Notes under the pieces: model-generated
Seen by the model: only the letters and a program-made list of their open reading frames with translations
Told to the model about the DNA's origin: nothing
Database searches by the model: none
Assembly (NCBI RefSeq): GCF_000346615.1
Contig: NZ_ANNU01000008.1
Location: forward strand, 62,001 to 126,000
Direction of reading: 5' to 3'
Length of the DNA: 64,000 nucleotides
Source of the DNA: Nafulsella turpanensis ZLM-10
Lineage (GTDB): Bacteria; Bacteroidota; Bacteroidia; Cytophagales; Cyclobacteriaceae
In this document: piece by piece, positions 36,104 to 44,126 of the stretch
Layout of the letters: every line of letters starts with the position of its first letter
How positions within the stretch are numbered: position 1 is the stretch's first letter
Made by a program: the position numbers and the translations under genes

Positions 36104-37243
36104 TTACTCTATCACTTTTATTTCAAAAGTGAAGGCATCTTCTTTTGAATCTGCTCCCGGATCGTGCTCTGTCCAGCGAAGGAGTCCTTTTTCACCTTCA
36201 GCGGTTACAAACAGGATTACGTTATCTGCACGATCAGTATCCTGAATTTCAGCACGCAGGGTAACGGCTTCACCAAGTTCCATTGCCATTAATTCCTCAG
36301 CAGTAATATTTTCAAAATCAACTTCACTTGCTGGAAGAATTTCCATTTCGGTTTCATTTCGAGCTGACCAGGTAACAGGCTGGTCCTCTGAATCTTCGAA
36401 ATAGTTGCCTTCCAACCAGCCGGTATGGCTTGGAGAGAAAAGGTCCAGTTCGTTATCTCCACCTGAATCGGTTGCAATAAAGTCAATAGATGCACCCTCT
36501 GTCACACCCTCCAACAAGGTAAATACTTGTCCGTCTGCAGAGAAGGCAGTTGGAACTCCTTCATCATTACGAAGGCCCTGTGCATATACGACCACATTGT
36601 AGTCAACAATTGTTCCGGTTTCGCCACCACCATCTGTCTCAACGGTAAAATCACTGGCGCTTACTATTTCGTCACCAGCTGCTGTCACTAACACAATAGG
36701 CCCTGTAACAGCACCTTCAGGAACTGTAAAGGTCGCAGAAGCACCATCGGCTGCCGCTGCCCAATCGATAATTTCTACTTCTCCTAAAAAGGCAGAAGTG
36801 GCCAGATCTAAATTGGCTCCAGTAACAGTCACTTCATCCCCCACTACTCCGGTGGCAGGTGCAAAAGAAGTGATTTCAGGCATTTCTACCTCTTCTTCCA
36901 GCACGGTAAACAAAAAGGTATCTTCACCACCCGGGCTTACCACGGTAATGGTTTGTGCTCCGGCTGCAATACCGGCTGGTACTGTAGCTGTTAAGGAAGT
37001 GGCTGTATTATTTGCAGGGTCAAAGCCCTCAGCATCCATAGTACCAAAGCGTACTTCGGTTACATCTTCCAGATCGGTACCTGTAATGGTTACCACTGTA
37101 CCAGGGAGGCCCTCCGCCGGGTCAACAGCTGTAATGGAAGGTACCGCTGGCTCGACTACAGGAGCATCGTCTCCACAACTTACCATTATTCCAGCCAGAA
37201 GCGGGATGGTAAAAAACATGAAAAATTTTAAAAGCTTGTTCAT
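36104..37243 (-). CDS. Surface lipoprotein: two IPT/TIG domains plus shared C-terminal domain
   Basis: 379 residues with a lipobox (VSCG, Cys23). Two IPT/TIG immunoglobulin-like domains follow (about 34-118, PSITAVDPAEGLPGTVVTIT; and about 120-200, TSFAPATGVVGDEVTVTG). A Gly-rich linker leads to a C-terminal domain (about 213-379) with SGGDNELDLFSPSH, GNYFEDSEDQPV and a final FTFEIKVIE. That domain is shared with the gene at 37388. The place after susCD and the architecture fit a SusE/SusF-type glycan-binding surface protein for pectin. No binding residues can be named. Confidence 0.8.
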   Translation of the reverse strand: MNKLLKFFMFFTIPLLAGIMVSCGDDAPVVEPAVPSITAVDPAEGLPGTVVTITGTDLEDVTEVRFGTMDAEGFDPANNTATSLTATVPAGIAAGAQTITVVSPGGEDTFLFTVLEEEVEMPEITSFAPATGVVGDEVTVTGANLDLATSAFLGEVEIIDWAAAADGASATFTVPEGAVTGPIVLVTAAGDEIVSASDFTVETDGGGETGTIVDYNVVVYAQGLRNDEGVPTAFSADGQVFTLLEGVTEGASIDFIATDSGGDNELDLFSPSHTGWLEGNYFEDSEDQPVTWSARNETEMEILPASEVDFENITAEELMAMELGEAVTLRAEIQDTDRADNVILFVTAEGEKGLLRWTEHDPGADSKEDAFTFEIKVIE

Positions 37244-37387
37244 AAAAATATTTATTTAAGTGAAACATATACTTCAGGTAAACTACCTGGGAGTACCCAT
37301 GTTTATCGGACAGGAATAAAAAACGGTCTATCCTTTAACAAAGAGAGAGATAAGCCTTAAAAAAAGACCGCCCTCCCTCTCTTTTCC

Positions 37388-38956
37388 TTATTCAACTACT
37401 TTAACATCAAAGGTGAATTTATCTGACTTACCCGCGGCCAAATCAGAAGCTTTATAAAAAAGAAGTCCTTTTTTGCCCTGCGCGGTTTCAAAAAATACTA
37501 CCGACCCTATCTTATCCGGTTGTAGTTTCATCCGGGTCTCAAACTCACTTCCAATGGTCATTTCTTTGATATCTACAGAGGTGGCATTGTTGAAAAATGC
37601 TTCATCTGCCCCTTCAATAAGCACCATCTTCGTTTCATTCAATACCGGCCATACTACTGGCTGATCGTCCGCATCCTCAAAATAGTTGCCTGCTAACCAG
37701 TCAGGATGGCTGGGAGAGAAAAGGTCAAGCTCATTATCTCCTCCGGAATCTGCGGTAATAAAATCGATTGTTTCGCTTATGGCTGGGTCCGTACCCTCCT
37801 GCAGTGTGTAAGCATTACCATCTCTTGAGGAGAAATTAGTATTTACACCATCATTCCGCATGCCCTGGGCGTAAGAAACAATATCTCTGAAAGTATTCAG
37901 TTCCGTATCTTCTGCAGTCACCTGTGCTTCTATGGTTTCTGAGGAAACCTGACCTGTCACGTCTTCTGCCTTTACACGAATACCCGTAACACCAAACTTA
38001 TAAGGAGGCTCAACATTGAATGTATAGCTATTTGGATCTGCAAAGCTTGTTACAGTTTCGCCAAACTGTTCCTCCGTATCACCCGACACCAGGTAAAAGG
38101 TTACTTTTGCCAGATTTTCTCCCGTTACCACTCCCGATACTTCAGGCGTTACGGCAGGGTCCACCGTCATGTCTGCTTCAACACTTTCCTGGTCGAAGGT
38201 AATGGTCGGCGCGGGCGCAGCATCAATTACTTCCAGTGCAACTGTATCTACGCTTACATTTCCCCGGCCATCTATCGCCACTACTTTATAGCCTGTTGCC
38301 CCCATTTCGTAGGCTCTGTCATAATCAGGAACTACATTTAAATCGTAGGAAGTAACAACACTATCTGCAAAAGTGGTTTCTCCATCGGCCACTTCCTCCG
38401 TTTCATTTACGAGGAAATAAGCAAGGGATTCTAGCCCCCAGTGCGAGCTGGCCGTCCCCTCAATGGCCGGTCTGATATTAGCGGTTGGTCGCACATTTGC
38501 TTTTACAGTTTCCGGTAATTCCAGAACCGGGCCGGCAAAGCCTCCATCGGCCGTTATCGCCAGCACCTTTTCTGCCACACGTCCTTCCACATCTTCCGCT
38601 ATCACTCTAAAGCCAATTACCTCTTCGGTATAGGCCGGAAGAATGTCTATAAAAAAGAGTCTTTCGCTCTGGGTACTGCTGGGCTCTCCAAAGGTGGTCA
38701 CTTCCATCAGAGTTTCAACGCCTCCTTTTTTAAGCAATTCCACCACTACTCTTTCGAGTCCGGCATCTGACTGGACTGTACCTGTTATAGCAGGGCCTGT
38801 ACCCATATCCAGGTTAATATCCTGTAAGGCTTCCGCTGCCACAGAAAAAGCAATTTTTGGTGGCTCATTACGCACGAATTCATCTTCCTGCTCACATGCC
38901 GCAAAAAGGAAGGGAACCATCAGGAGAATTAAGAATTTAGTATACACTCTGATCAT
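37388..38956 (-). CDS. Surface lipoprotein: Ig-like repeats plus shared C-terminal domain
   Basis: 522 residues with a lipobox (FAAC, Cys21). Three Ig/PKD-like repeats of about 100 residues fill residues 30-340; each ends in a phrase of the type VIAEDVEGR, VVAIDGRGN or VKAEDVTGQ. A C-terminal domain (about 355-522) contains SGGDNELDLFSPSHPDWL, NYFEDADDQPVVW and FTFDVKVVE, paralogous to the domain at 36104. It is a probable surface glycan-binding protein. Two LacI-type operators lie upstream, so it and its neighbour form a separate controlled unit. Confidence 0.8.
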   Translation of the reverse strand: MIRVYTKFLILLMVPFLFAACEQEDEFVRNEPPKIAFSVAAEALQDINLDMGTGPAITGTVQSDAGLERVVVELLKKGGVETLMEVTTFGEPSSTQSERLFFIDILPAYTEEVIGFRVIAEDVEGRVAEKVLAITADGGFAGPVLELPETVKANVRPTANIRPAIEGTASSHWGLESLAYFLVNETEEVADGETTFADSVVTSYDLNVVPDYDRAYEMGATGYKVVAIDGRGNVSVDTVALEVIDAAPAPTITFDQESVEADMTVDPAVTPEVSGVVTGENLAKVTFYLVSGDTEEQFGETVTSFADPNSYTFNVEPPYKFGVTGIRVKAEDVTGQVSSETIEAQVTAEDTELNTFRDIVSYAQGMRNDGVNTNFSSRDGNAYTLQEGTDPAISETIDFITADSGGDNELDLFSPSHPDWLAGNYFEDADDQPVVWPVLNETKMVLIEGADEAFFNNATSVDIKEMTIGSEFETRMKLQPDKIGSVVFFETAQGKKGLLFYKASDLAAGKSDKFTFDVKVVE

Positions 38957-39022
38957 GGTCTTTTATTTTGATAATTAAAATTCGCTCCAGCTTGAGTTAT
39001 GAAAATCATTCCACATAAAACG

Positions 39023-39036
39023 TGCAATCGATTGCA
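39023..39036. promoter_or_regulatory. Operator B, GCAATCGATTGC family
   Basis: TGCAATCGATTGCA is a perfect 14-bp palindrome, 67 bp before the lipoprotein start at 38956. A 25-bp stretch around it (39018-39042) is identical to that around operator D. Confidence 0.85.
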
Positions 39037-39208
39037 TTTTAAATAAAATAAATTTCAAAAACAAAATATAAAGTAAATTTATGATAATTTGCCCTTTATT
39101 ATAGAGGCTTTTCTTCTTATTATACCGTATAAAATTTTAATAAGTCATGCAGAGACTGTTAAAAATATTGGTGATATTATTTGAAATTTCTCTACACTAT
39201 TTCAAATG

Positions 39209-39226
39209 TTGCGCAATCGATTACAT
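39209..39226. promoter_or_regulatory. Operator C, GCAAwCGATTAC variant
   Basis: TTGCGCAATCGATTACAT differs at one position from operator E at 47719-47736. Its centre is 189 bp from the centre of operator B. Confidence 0.78.
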
Positions 39227-39294
39227 TTACCAGCCATCCTTCTTTATCTTTTAAATCGAACCTGCAATGGTCAATTGGGACGGCTAAAATTTTA

Positions 39295-39331
39295 AATAAG
39301 CAGCAGGATTAAAAAAAGCCTGCTGCTTATT
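39295..39331 (-). terminator. Intrinsic terminator after the PL1-T9SS gene
   Basis: A perfect 13-bp stem (AATAAGCAGCAGG with CCTGCTGCTTATT) and 11-base loop; the minus strand continues in T-rich sequence. It begins 20 bp past the stop codon. Confidence 0.88.
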
Positions 39332-39350
39332 GAATAAAATCTCACTCCTC

Positions 39351-42260
39351 TTAATCCTGAAGGTAGAGGACTCTGCTTACCATTTTGCGACTGCCCGTTT
39401 CCAAAACACATATGTACATTCCTGGCTGCAGGCCCTCCAACTGGTTGGCTGCACTGAGCCGGACCTGGTATTCGCCTGGTGCCAGCGACTGCTTCACCAA
39501 TACTTTAACTAATCGGTTTTGCATATCGTACATCTTCAGTTCCACCTCTTCTTTCTGTTCCAGAATAAATGAAAGCGTCAGGTGATCAGAAAAAGGATTA
39601 GGATAACTATTAAATTGTTCCGCCAGAGAGGTCTCATCGGGCAGGGCAGTAACAGCACCTGTTTTAAAAGACCACAGCTCACCTGTATTTACCACTCCAC
39701 CGGCACCAACTGCATCTACTCTCCAGAAGTAGTCTGTAGCAGCGGCAAGGCCCTCCAGAACATGAGCAGGATCAGCCGTTTCCGATGCAATTAGCTGCAA
39801 ATTGTCTGCCGCAGTGCCTACATAAAGGTTGTAAGCAGGGGCATCGCCACTCCAGCTTAAAGGAATCTCCTCTGGATCCAGTCCTGCGGATTTATTCAGA
39901 GGCCATGGGTCGAAAGCCTGAAGAGGCATTCCCTGGTAAAGACCGGCAGCTTCCTCCGGGCTTAGCGCATAGTCGAATACTTTAAACTCATCAATAACTC
40001 CATTGAAGGAGGCATTTAAATCGGAAGAATTACCAATAATCAAAGGCACTTCCTCTCCTATTCCTCCCGAAGTCATGTCAATCGATTCAGCTACCTGTTC
40101 GCCATTCAGATAAATACGGAGCCTGTCATCCGACCTGTCCCGAACCGCTATTACCTGCACCCACTCATTGGTCAGAAAATCTTCGCTGCTGAACGCTACT
40201 TCACTATTCACACTGTTATCATCCACAGCAAAACGTAAATTTCCCTCCTCAAAGCCGAGTCCATACCATTCACCACCCTGGCCTACATTATTGGCCTCAA
40301 AGCTACCTTTATGGAAGAGGTATCCCGGGGCTTCCTGCACCGGAGCCTTCATCCAGAAGGCAACCGAGAAGGAGCCCTGGTCGAAATTCAGCTGTTCAGC
40401 CTCAGGAACCAGCACATGGGCCTGAGGTGAAGTACCAGTGAGGTCCAATGCATTACCTGCTTTTCCTGTGGTCCAGGCTGCCGCATCGGCCTGCTGCAGT
40501 TCTCCATGATTGTCATACACACTTACATCTTCTACCACTGTACCGGAGCTTGCATCAAAATTCCAGTAGCCTACCAGCTGTTCTGCATCGGCAAAGGTAG
40601 GTTCATATTCTGTGCTGTAGGCGCCGGCAGGACTATACGCAGAAGTCATAACACCATTACTCACCTGCAAGCGATAATGATACACCTGCCCCGGCACAAG
40701 GCCTTCATCTGCATAAGCAGTGGTGTTTGGTTCCAGGGTAGCCAGCACTTCATATTCGCCATCTCCCACAGCACGCTCCAGAATAATCACTGTTTCATCA
40801 GAAGCATTATCTTCCCAGGCTAACACGATAGCGTTATGGGTAATAAGTTCGGCACGTATAGCGGTGGGGTGTGGCAGAAATGCCGCCGGTGTGGTTTCGG
40901 TAAGTGCATGCAGGTACTCTTCCAGATTTGTATACCCATCAGCATCGGCATCCAGAACTCCATCTCCTGGATCGGCAGGATTAAGACCTGCAGTGAGTTC
41001 CCACTCATCGGCCATACCATCAAGGTCTTCATCTGCCGGAGCCGGGGCCGAAAACAATTCAGGCCACCCGCCTACGGTTTCCTGACTATCGATAATGCCT
41101 TTGCCGGTGCCATAGGCTCCACCATAGGTAACCTGCCCGGTTTCAGCCTCCTCCAGAATACGAGCATCTACCTCATCACGGAAAGGGAAGTTAGCGCCTG
41201 CATTTTCCAGCACACTGGCATAGGCCTCCAGGGCCGTTTCGGTTGTTACTGGGGCATGAGGGAAAGGTTCATCTACCCGGGCAATAGCCTCCTGTTCTGC
41301 ATTTAGGCCCTGTACGCCTTCGTTCCAGTTATCTGCGGTTACTTCCGGATAACCTTCAATAAAGTTTTCAGCCACATACCACAAACCCATTGGGTCGCTA
41401 GGGGTTGGACTCACAATACGATATCTTTTTTCGCCACCGGTGGCAGGACCAGGCTTATAATAGTTGGCCACGATGTTATGTCTACCTCCTTCACCTCCAT
41501 AGGCACTGTTACCTCCCCAGTTAAAGATAACGTTATTTCTAAAATCCACGAGCTCCAGCTCAGGCTCTCCGCTGTAGCGGCTACCGTTAAAGCGAGGGTT
41601 TCGGCTGGAATGGTGTGCCAGGAGGTTATGGTGAAAAGTAGCACCCTGACCACCCCATATTCCTCCATACCCATGACGGCCCTTGGCGTGATTAGATTCA
41701 TACAGACTCTCGCTGATGATACACCATTGCATGGTGAAGTTTTTGTTGTCGTAAAAGCTGGCTACTTCATCTACCGCCCAGCTCATAGAACAGTGGTCGA
41801 TAATGATGTTACTTTGCTCACGGCCCCAGATGGCATCCGGCTCGCCTCCGCTAATGTCGCCAGGGCGAAAGCGTAAATAGCGGATAATGATATTATCGGC
41901 TCTCAGCACTACGCTGTTTCCTTTAATGGTTACACCCTGGCCCGGAGCGGTTTGTCCGGCTATCGTTAAGTCTCCATTCTCAATGGATAGTGGATTTTTG
42001 ATATGGATAGTACCTGATACCTGGAAAACAATTGTACGGGGTACGTTCATTTCAATTCCTGCCCGCAGACTGCCGGGGCCGGAATCGTTGAGGTTGGTTA
42101 CCACATACACAATACCGCCTCTACCTCCGGAGGTAAAGCGGCCAAAACCTTCCGCCCCGGGAAAAGCCAGCTGCTGTTCCTCCTGGCTATAGGCCGCTCC
42201 GCATGTAAACAGCATTAATGCCGTTATGCAGCAAAAAATTATTTTGTAGTTTTTTATCAT
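39351..42260 (-). CDS. Multidomain pectate lyase PL1 with LamG domain and T9SS sorting tail
   Basis: 969 residues with a signal peptide ending AAYSQ. Order: PL1 lyase (about 30-400; FPGAEGFGRFTSGGRGG, IIIDHCSMSWAVDE, HGYGGIWGGQGATFHHN), a Ca-loop-like tail (DLDGMADEWELTAGL, DADADGYTNLEEYLHAL), Fn3 (about 460-545), a LamG/concanavalin-like domain (about 560-770), a second Fn3-like domain, and a C-terminal type A sorting domain (SYPNPFSDHLTLSF to the end). The tail marks it for Type IX export to the cell surface or medium, unlike the lipoprotein PL1s. It follows susD on the transcript after a hairpin. Confidence 0.92.
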   Translation of the reverse strand: MIKNYKIIFCCITALMLFTCGAAYSQEEQQLAFPGAEGFGRFTSGGRGGIVYVVTNLNDSGPGSLRAGIEMNVPRTIVFQVSGTIHIKNPLSIENGDLTIAGQTAPGQGVTIKGNSVVLRADNIIIRYLRFRPGDISGGEPDAIWGREQSNIIIDHCSMSWAVDEVASFYDNKNFTMQWCIISESLYESNHAKGRHGYGGIWGGQGATFHHNLLAHHSSRNPRFNGSRYSGEPELELVDFRNNVIFNWGGNSAYGGEGGRHNIVANYYKPGPATGGEKRYRIVSPTPSDPMGLWYVAENFIEGYPEVTADNWNEGVQGLNAEQEAIARVDEPFPHAPVTTETALEAYASVLENAGANFPFRDEVDARILEEAETGQVTYGGAYGTGKGIIDSQETVGGWPELFSAPAPADEDLDGMADEWELTAGLNPADPGDGVLDADADGYTNLEEYLHALTETTPAAFLPHPTAIRAELITHNAIVLAWEDNASDETVIILERAVGDGEYEVLATLEPNTTAYADEGLVPGQVYHYRLQVSNGVMTSAYSPAGAYSTEYEPTFADAEQLVGYWNFDASSGTVVEDVSVYDNHGELQQADAAAWTTGKAGNALDLTGTSPQAHVLVPEAEQLNFDQGSFSVAFWMKAPVQEAPGYLFHKGSFEANNVGQGGEWYGLGFEEGNLRFAVDDNSVNSEVAFSSEDFLTNEWVQVIAVRDRSDDRLRIYLNGEQVAESIDMTSGGIGEEVPLIIGNSSDLNASFNGVIDEFKVFDYALSPEEAAGLYQGMPLQAFDPWPLNKSAGLDPEEIPLSWSGDAPAYNLYVGTAADNLQLIASETADPAHVLEGLAAATDYFWRVDAVGAGGVVNTGELWSFKTGAVTALPDETSLAEQFNSYPNPFSDHLTLSFILEQKEEVELKMYDMQNRLVKVLVKQSLAPGEYQVRLSAANQLEGLQPGMYICVLETGSRKMVSRVLYLQD

Positions 42261-42319
42261 ATTAAAAGCTTTTGGGGCAAAGGGTGATTTCCGCTCCCAT
42301 TATTTACTGCAAAAAACAA

Positions 42320-42369
42320 AGGCTAAAGAAGCAGGTAAACGTTGGTTCATTTTCCTTTTTCTTTAGCCT
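42320..42369 (-). terminator. Possible terminator/attenuator hairpin between susD and the PL1 gene
   Basis: An 11-bp stem (AGGCTAAAGAA at 42320-42330 with TTCTTTAGCCT at 42359-42369) encloses a 28-base loop. On the minus strand it is followed by TTTGTTTTTT. It could lower readthrough from susCD into the lyase gene. Confidence 0.55.
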
Positions 42370-42452
42370 ATTGTCCGTTTCACATTTTTATGGTCAATCC
42401 GTTTCTGAAAAGAAACTTTTGTTAAAATTATTCAATGACATCCAATCATGTT

Positions 42453-44114
42453 TTAGTAGCCTGGATTCTGCTCAACATCAGCCTCATTCAGGTCGAGAGC
42501 AGTTTGTGGAATAGGTCGTAAAATTTTTAACGCACCCCCAACTCCTTCAAAAGGATTTACTCCGGACTCAAACCAGTTCCTTATTTCACGATTGTAGAGG
42601 CGGGTTCTTTCAATTAACGCACCCGTACGTTTTAGGTCAAACCAGCGGTGGTATTCTCCAACCAATTCGCGGGCTCTTTCATCCAGAATAAAATCCAGAT
42701 CTAGCTCGGCAGCGGTAATCATCATTTCATTCTCCATTCCAGGCTCAGCTGCACGCGCTCTCACCACATTGATCCGGTCTGCCGCAATTCCTGTTTCGCC
42801 CAGCATAAAATAAGCTTCGGCTGCAATAAGGTAGGTTTCACCTAATCGTGCCAGGAAGATATCCCGTGTGCTGGTTCCCCCGTCGGAGAAAGCCGCGTTC
42901 GGGTCATCAAATTTTTTCACACCGGGGGTACTACCATCGGCAGAATTAGGTCCTGCCTGCCACGCTTCTGAATAAGGGATGATTACCGTGTTTGCCCTGT
43001 TTTCAGGGTCAGCCGCACGCCACTCTGCCGTATCGGCAATTGCCCATTCCGGCGCAAAATAAGTAGCAATATTTAAATCCTCCAGCTCATCATTTTTATC
43101 ATAATAATCATAGTAACGCTCATACACATTAACCATGAAGGTGGCATCAAAGCGGGCATCCGTTTCTTCAAACAAATCGAAGAGATGCATCGTCGGTACC
43201 AGGGTATTCGAGCGATAAGGATAGCCCTCCGTGGCCCCTTCTCCGCCCAGATAAGGACCGAAGAAGAAATTCTGCAGGTGACCATCTTCCTTTGGATCCA
43301 CAATTGAAGAACCGGAATACTGTACTGAGAACAGCACTTCAGAATTATTTTCATTACCCGGGAAGAAGAGCTCTTCAAAGGAATTAACAAGCGATCCGTA
43401 GGTAATTGCTAAATCGGCATACTCAGCCGCTTTCTCAAAATCTACCGGTGTTCCAAACTCCTCATATCCTCTGGTAAGGTGGACTTTTGCCAGGTAATGG
43501 AGCACTGCTGCCCTATCTACCCGCCCTGGAGTAGCCGAAACTTCCGGCACCAGCTCATAGGCTTCCTCTAACTCTGTTATAATGAATTCATAAACATCCT
43601 GAGCCGGTTCTCTTTCGAAGTTGGTAATAGCTTCGTTGATGCGCTCATCTACAATAGCCACATCGCCAAAGGTTTGTACCAGTAAGAAATAATAGAGTGC
43701 GCGAATAAACTTCAATTCCCCTTTTCGCTCATCCAGCATTTCCGTTGGCTCTGTCAGGTCATTATAATAAATGGCTGTGTTAGCGATTTGGATGGCTTCA
43801 TAGATGGTACTGTAAAAATCTTCCACCTCATCATCGCTTGGCCCAAGATTTCTGTACTCACTAATTCCTTCAGGCTGTTCATTCCGCCCCTCCACATATA
43901 AATCCGTTCCGGCAGAAAACAACCAGGGTTCTCCACCATATACCTCCCGCAGAGAAGCGTAGGTAGCATTCACAAGGCTTTCATAGCCTTCCTCGGTCGT
44001 ATAAAACTCATCTGCAACTACTTCTGTCCTATTCTCCTCTTCCAGGAAATCAGTACAGCCTGTAGCAAGGAATGTAGCCAGCAGGAATAAGAATATCTTT
44101 GAGTTATTAATCAT
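42453..44114 (-). CDS. susD: SusD/RagB outer-membrane glycan-binding lipoprotein
   Basis: 553 residues with a lipobox (ATGC, Cys20). SusD features: NATYASLREVYGGEPWLFSAGTD at the N-terminus, the tetratricopeptide-like helices (FIRALYYFLLVQTFGDVAIV; LAKVHLTRGYEEFG) and the C-terminal RERARELVGE-type stretch (DERARELVGEYHRWFDLKRTGALIER). It forms the lid over the SusC pore and captures pectic oligosaccharides. It starts 12 bp after susC and is clearly co-transcribed with it. Confidence 0.96.
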   Translation of the reverse strand: MINNSKIFLFLLATFLATGCTDFLEEENRTEVVADEFYTTEEGYESLVNATYASLREVYGGEPWLFSAGTDLYVEGRNEQPEGISEYRNLGPSDDEVEDFYSTIYEAIQIANTAIYYNDLTEPTEMLDERKGELKFIRALYYFLLVQTFGDVAIVDERINEAITNFEREPAQDVYEFIITELEEAYELVPEVSATPGRVDRAAVLHYLAKVHLTRGYEEFGTPVDFEKAAEYADLAITYGSLVNSFEELFFPGNENNSEVLFSVQYSGSSIVDPKEDGHLQNFFFGPYLGGEGATEGYPYRSNTLVPTMHLFDLFEETDARFDATFMVNVYERYYDYYDKNDELEDLNIATYFAPEWAIADTAEWRAADPENRANTVIIPYSEAWQAGPNSADGSTPGVKKFDDPNAAFSDGGTSTRDIFLARLGETYLIAAEAYFMLGETGIAADRINVVRARAAEPGMENEMMITAAELDLDFILDERARELVGEYHRWFDLKRTGALIERTRLYNREIRNWFESGVNPFEGVGGALKILRPIPQTALDLNEADVEQNPGY

Positions 44115-44126
44115 GTTAAAAATAAT

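Larger units (their letters stand above)
38957..39350. other. AT-rich control region with two operators and a terminator (394 bp)
   Basis: No gene is seen. From the minus-strand viewpoint it holds the terminator of the PL1-T9SS gene (39295-39331), operator C, a TATATTTTG promoter-like box (39062-39070, one base longer than consensus) and operator B, then the lipoprotein start at 38956. It resembles the susC/kduI region in operator content and spacing. Confidence 0.75.

Noticed and set aside
38957-39350. A lost gene in the AT-rich gap
   Set aside because: No open frame of useful length and no decayed domain could be found; the content is explained by operators, promoter and terminator.
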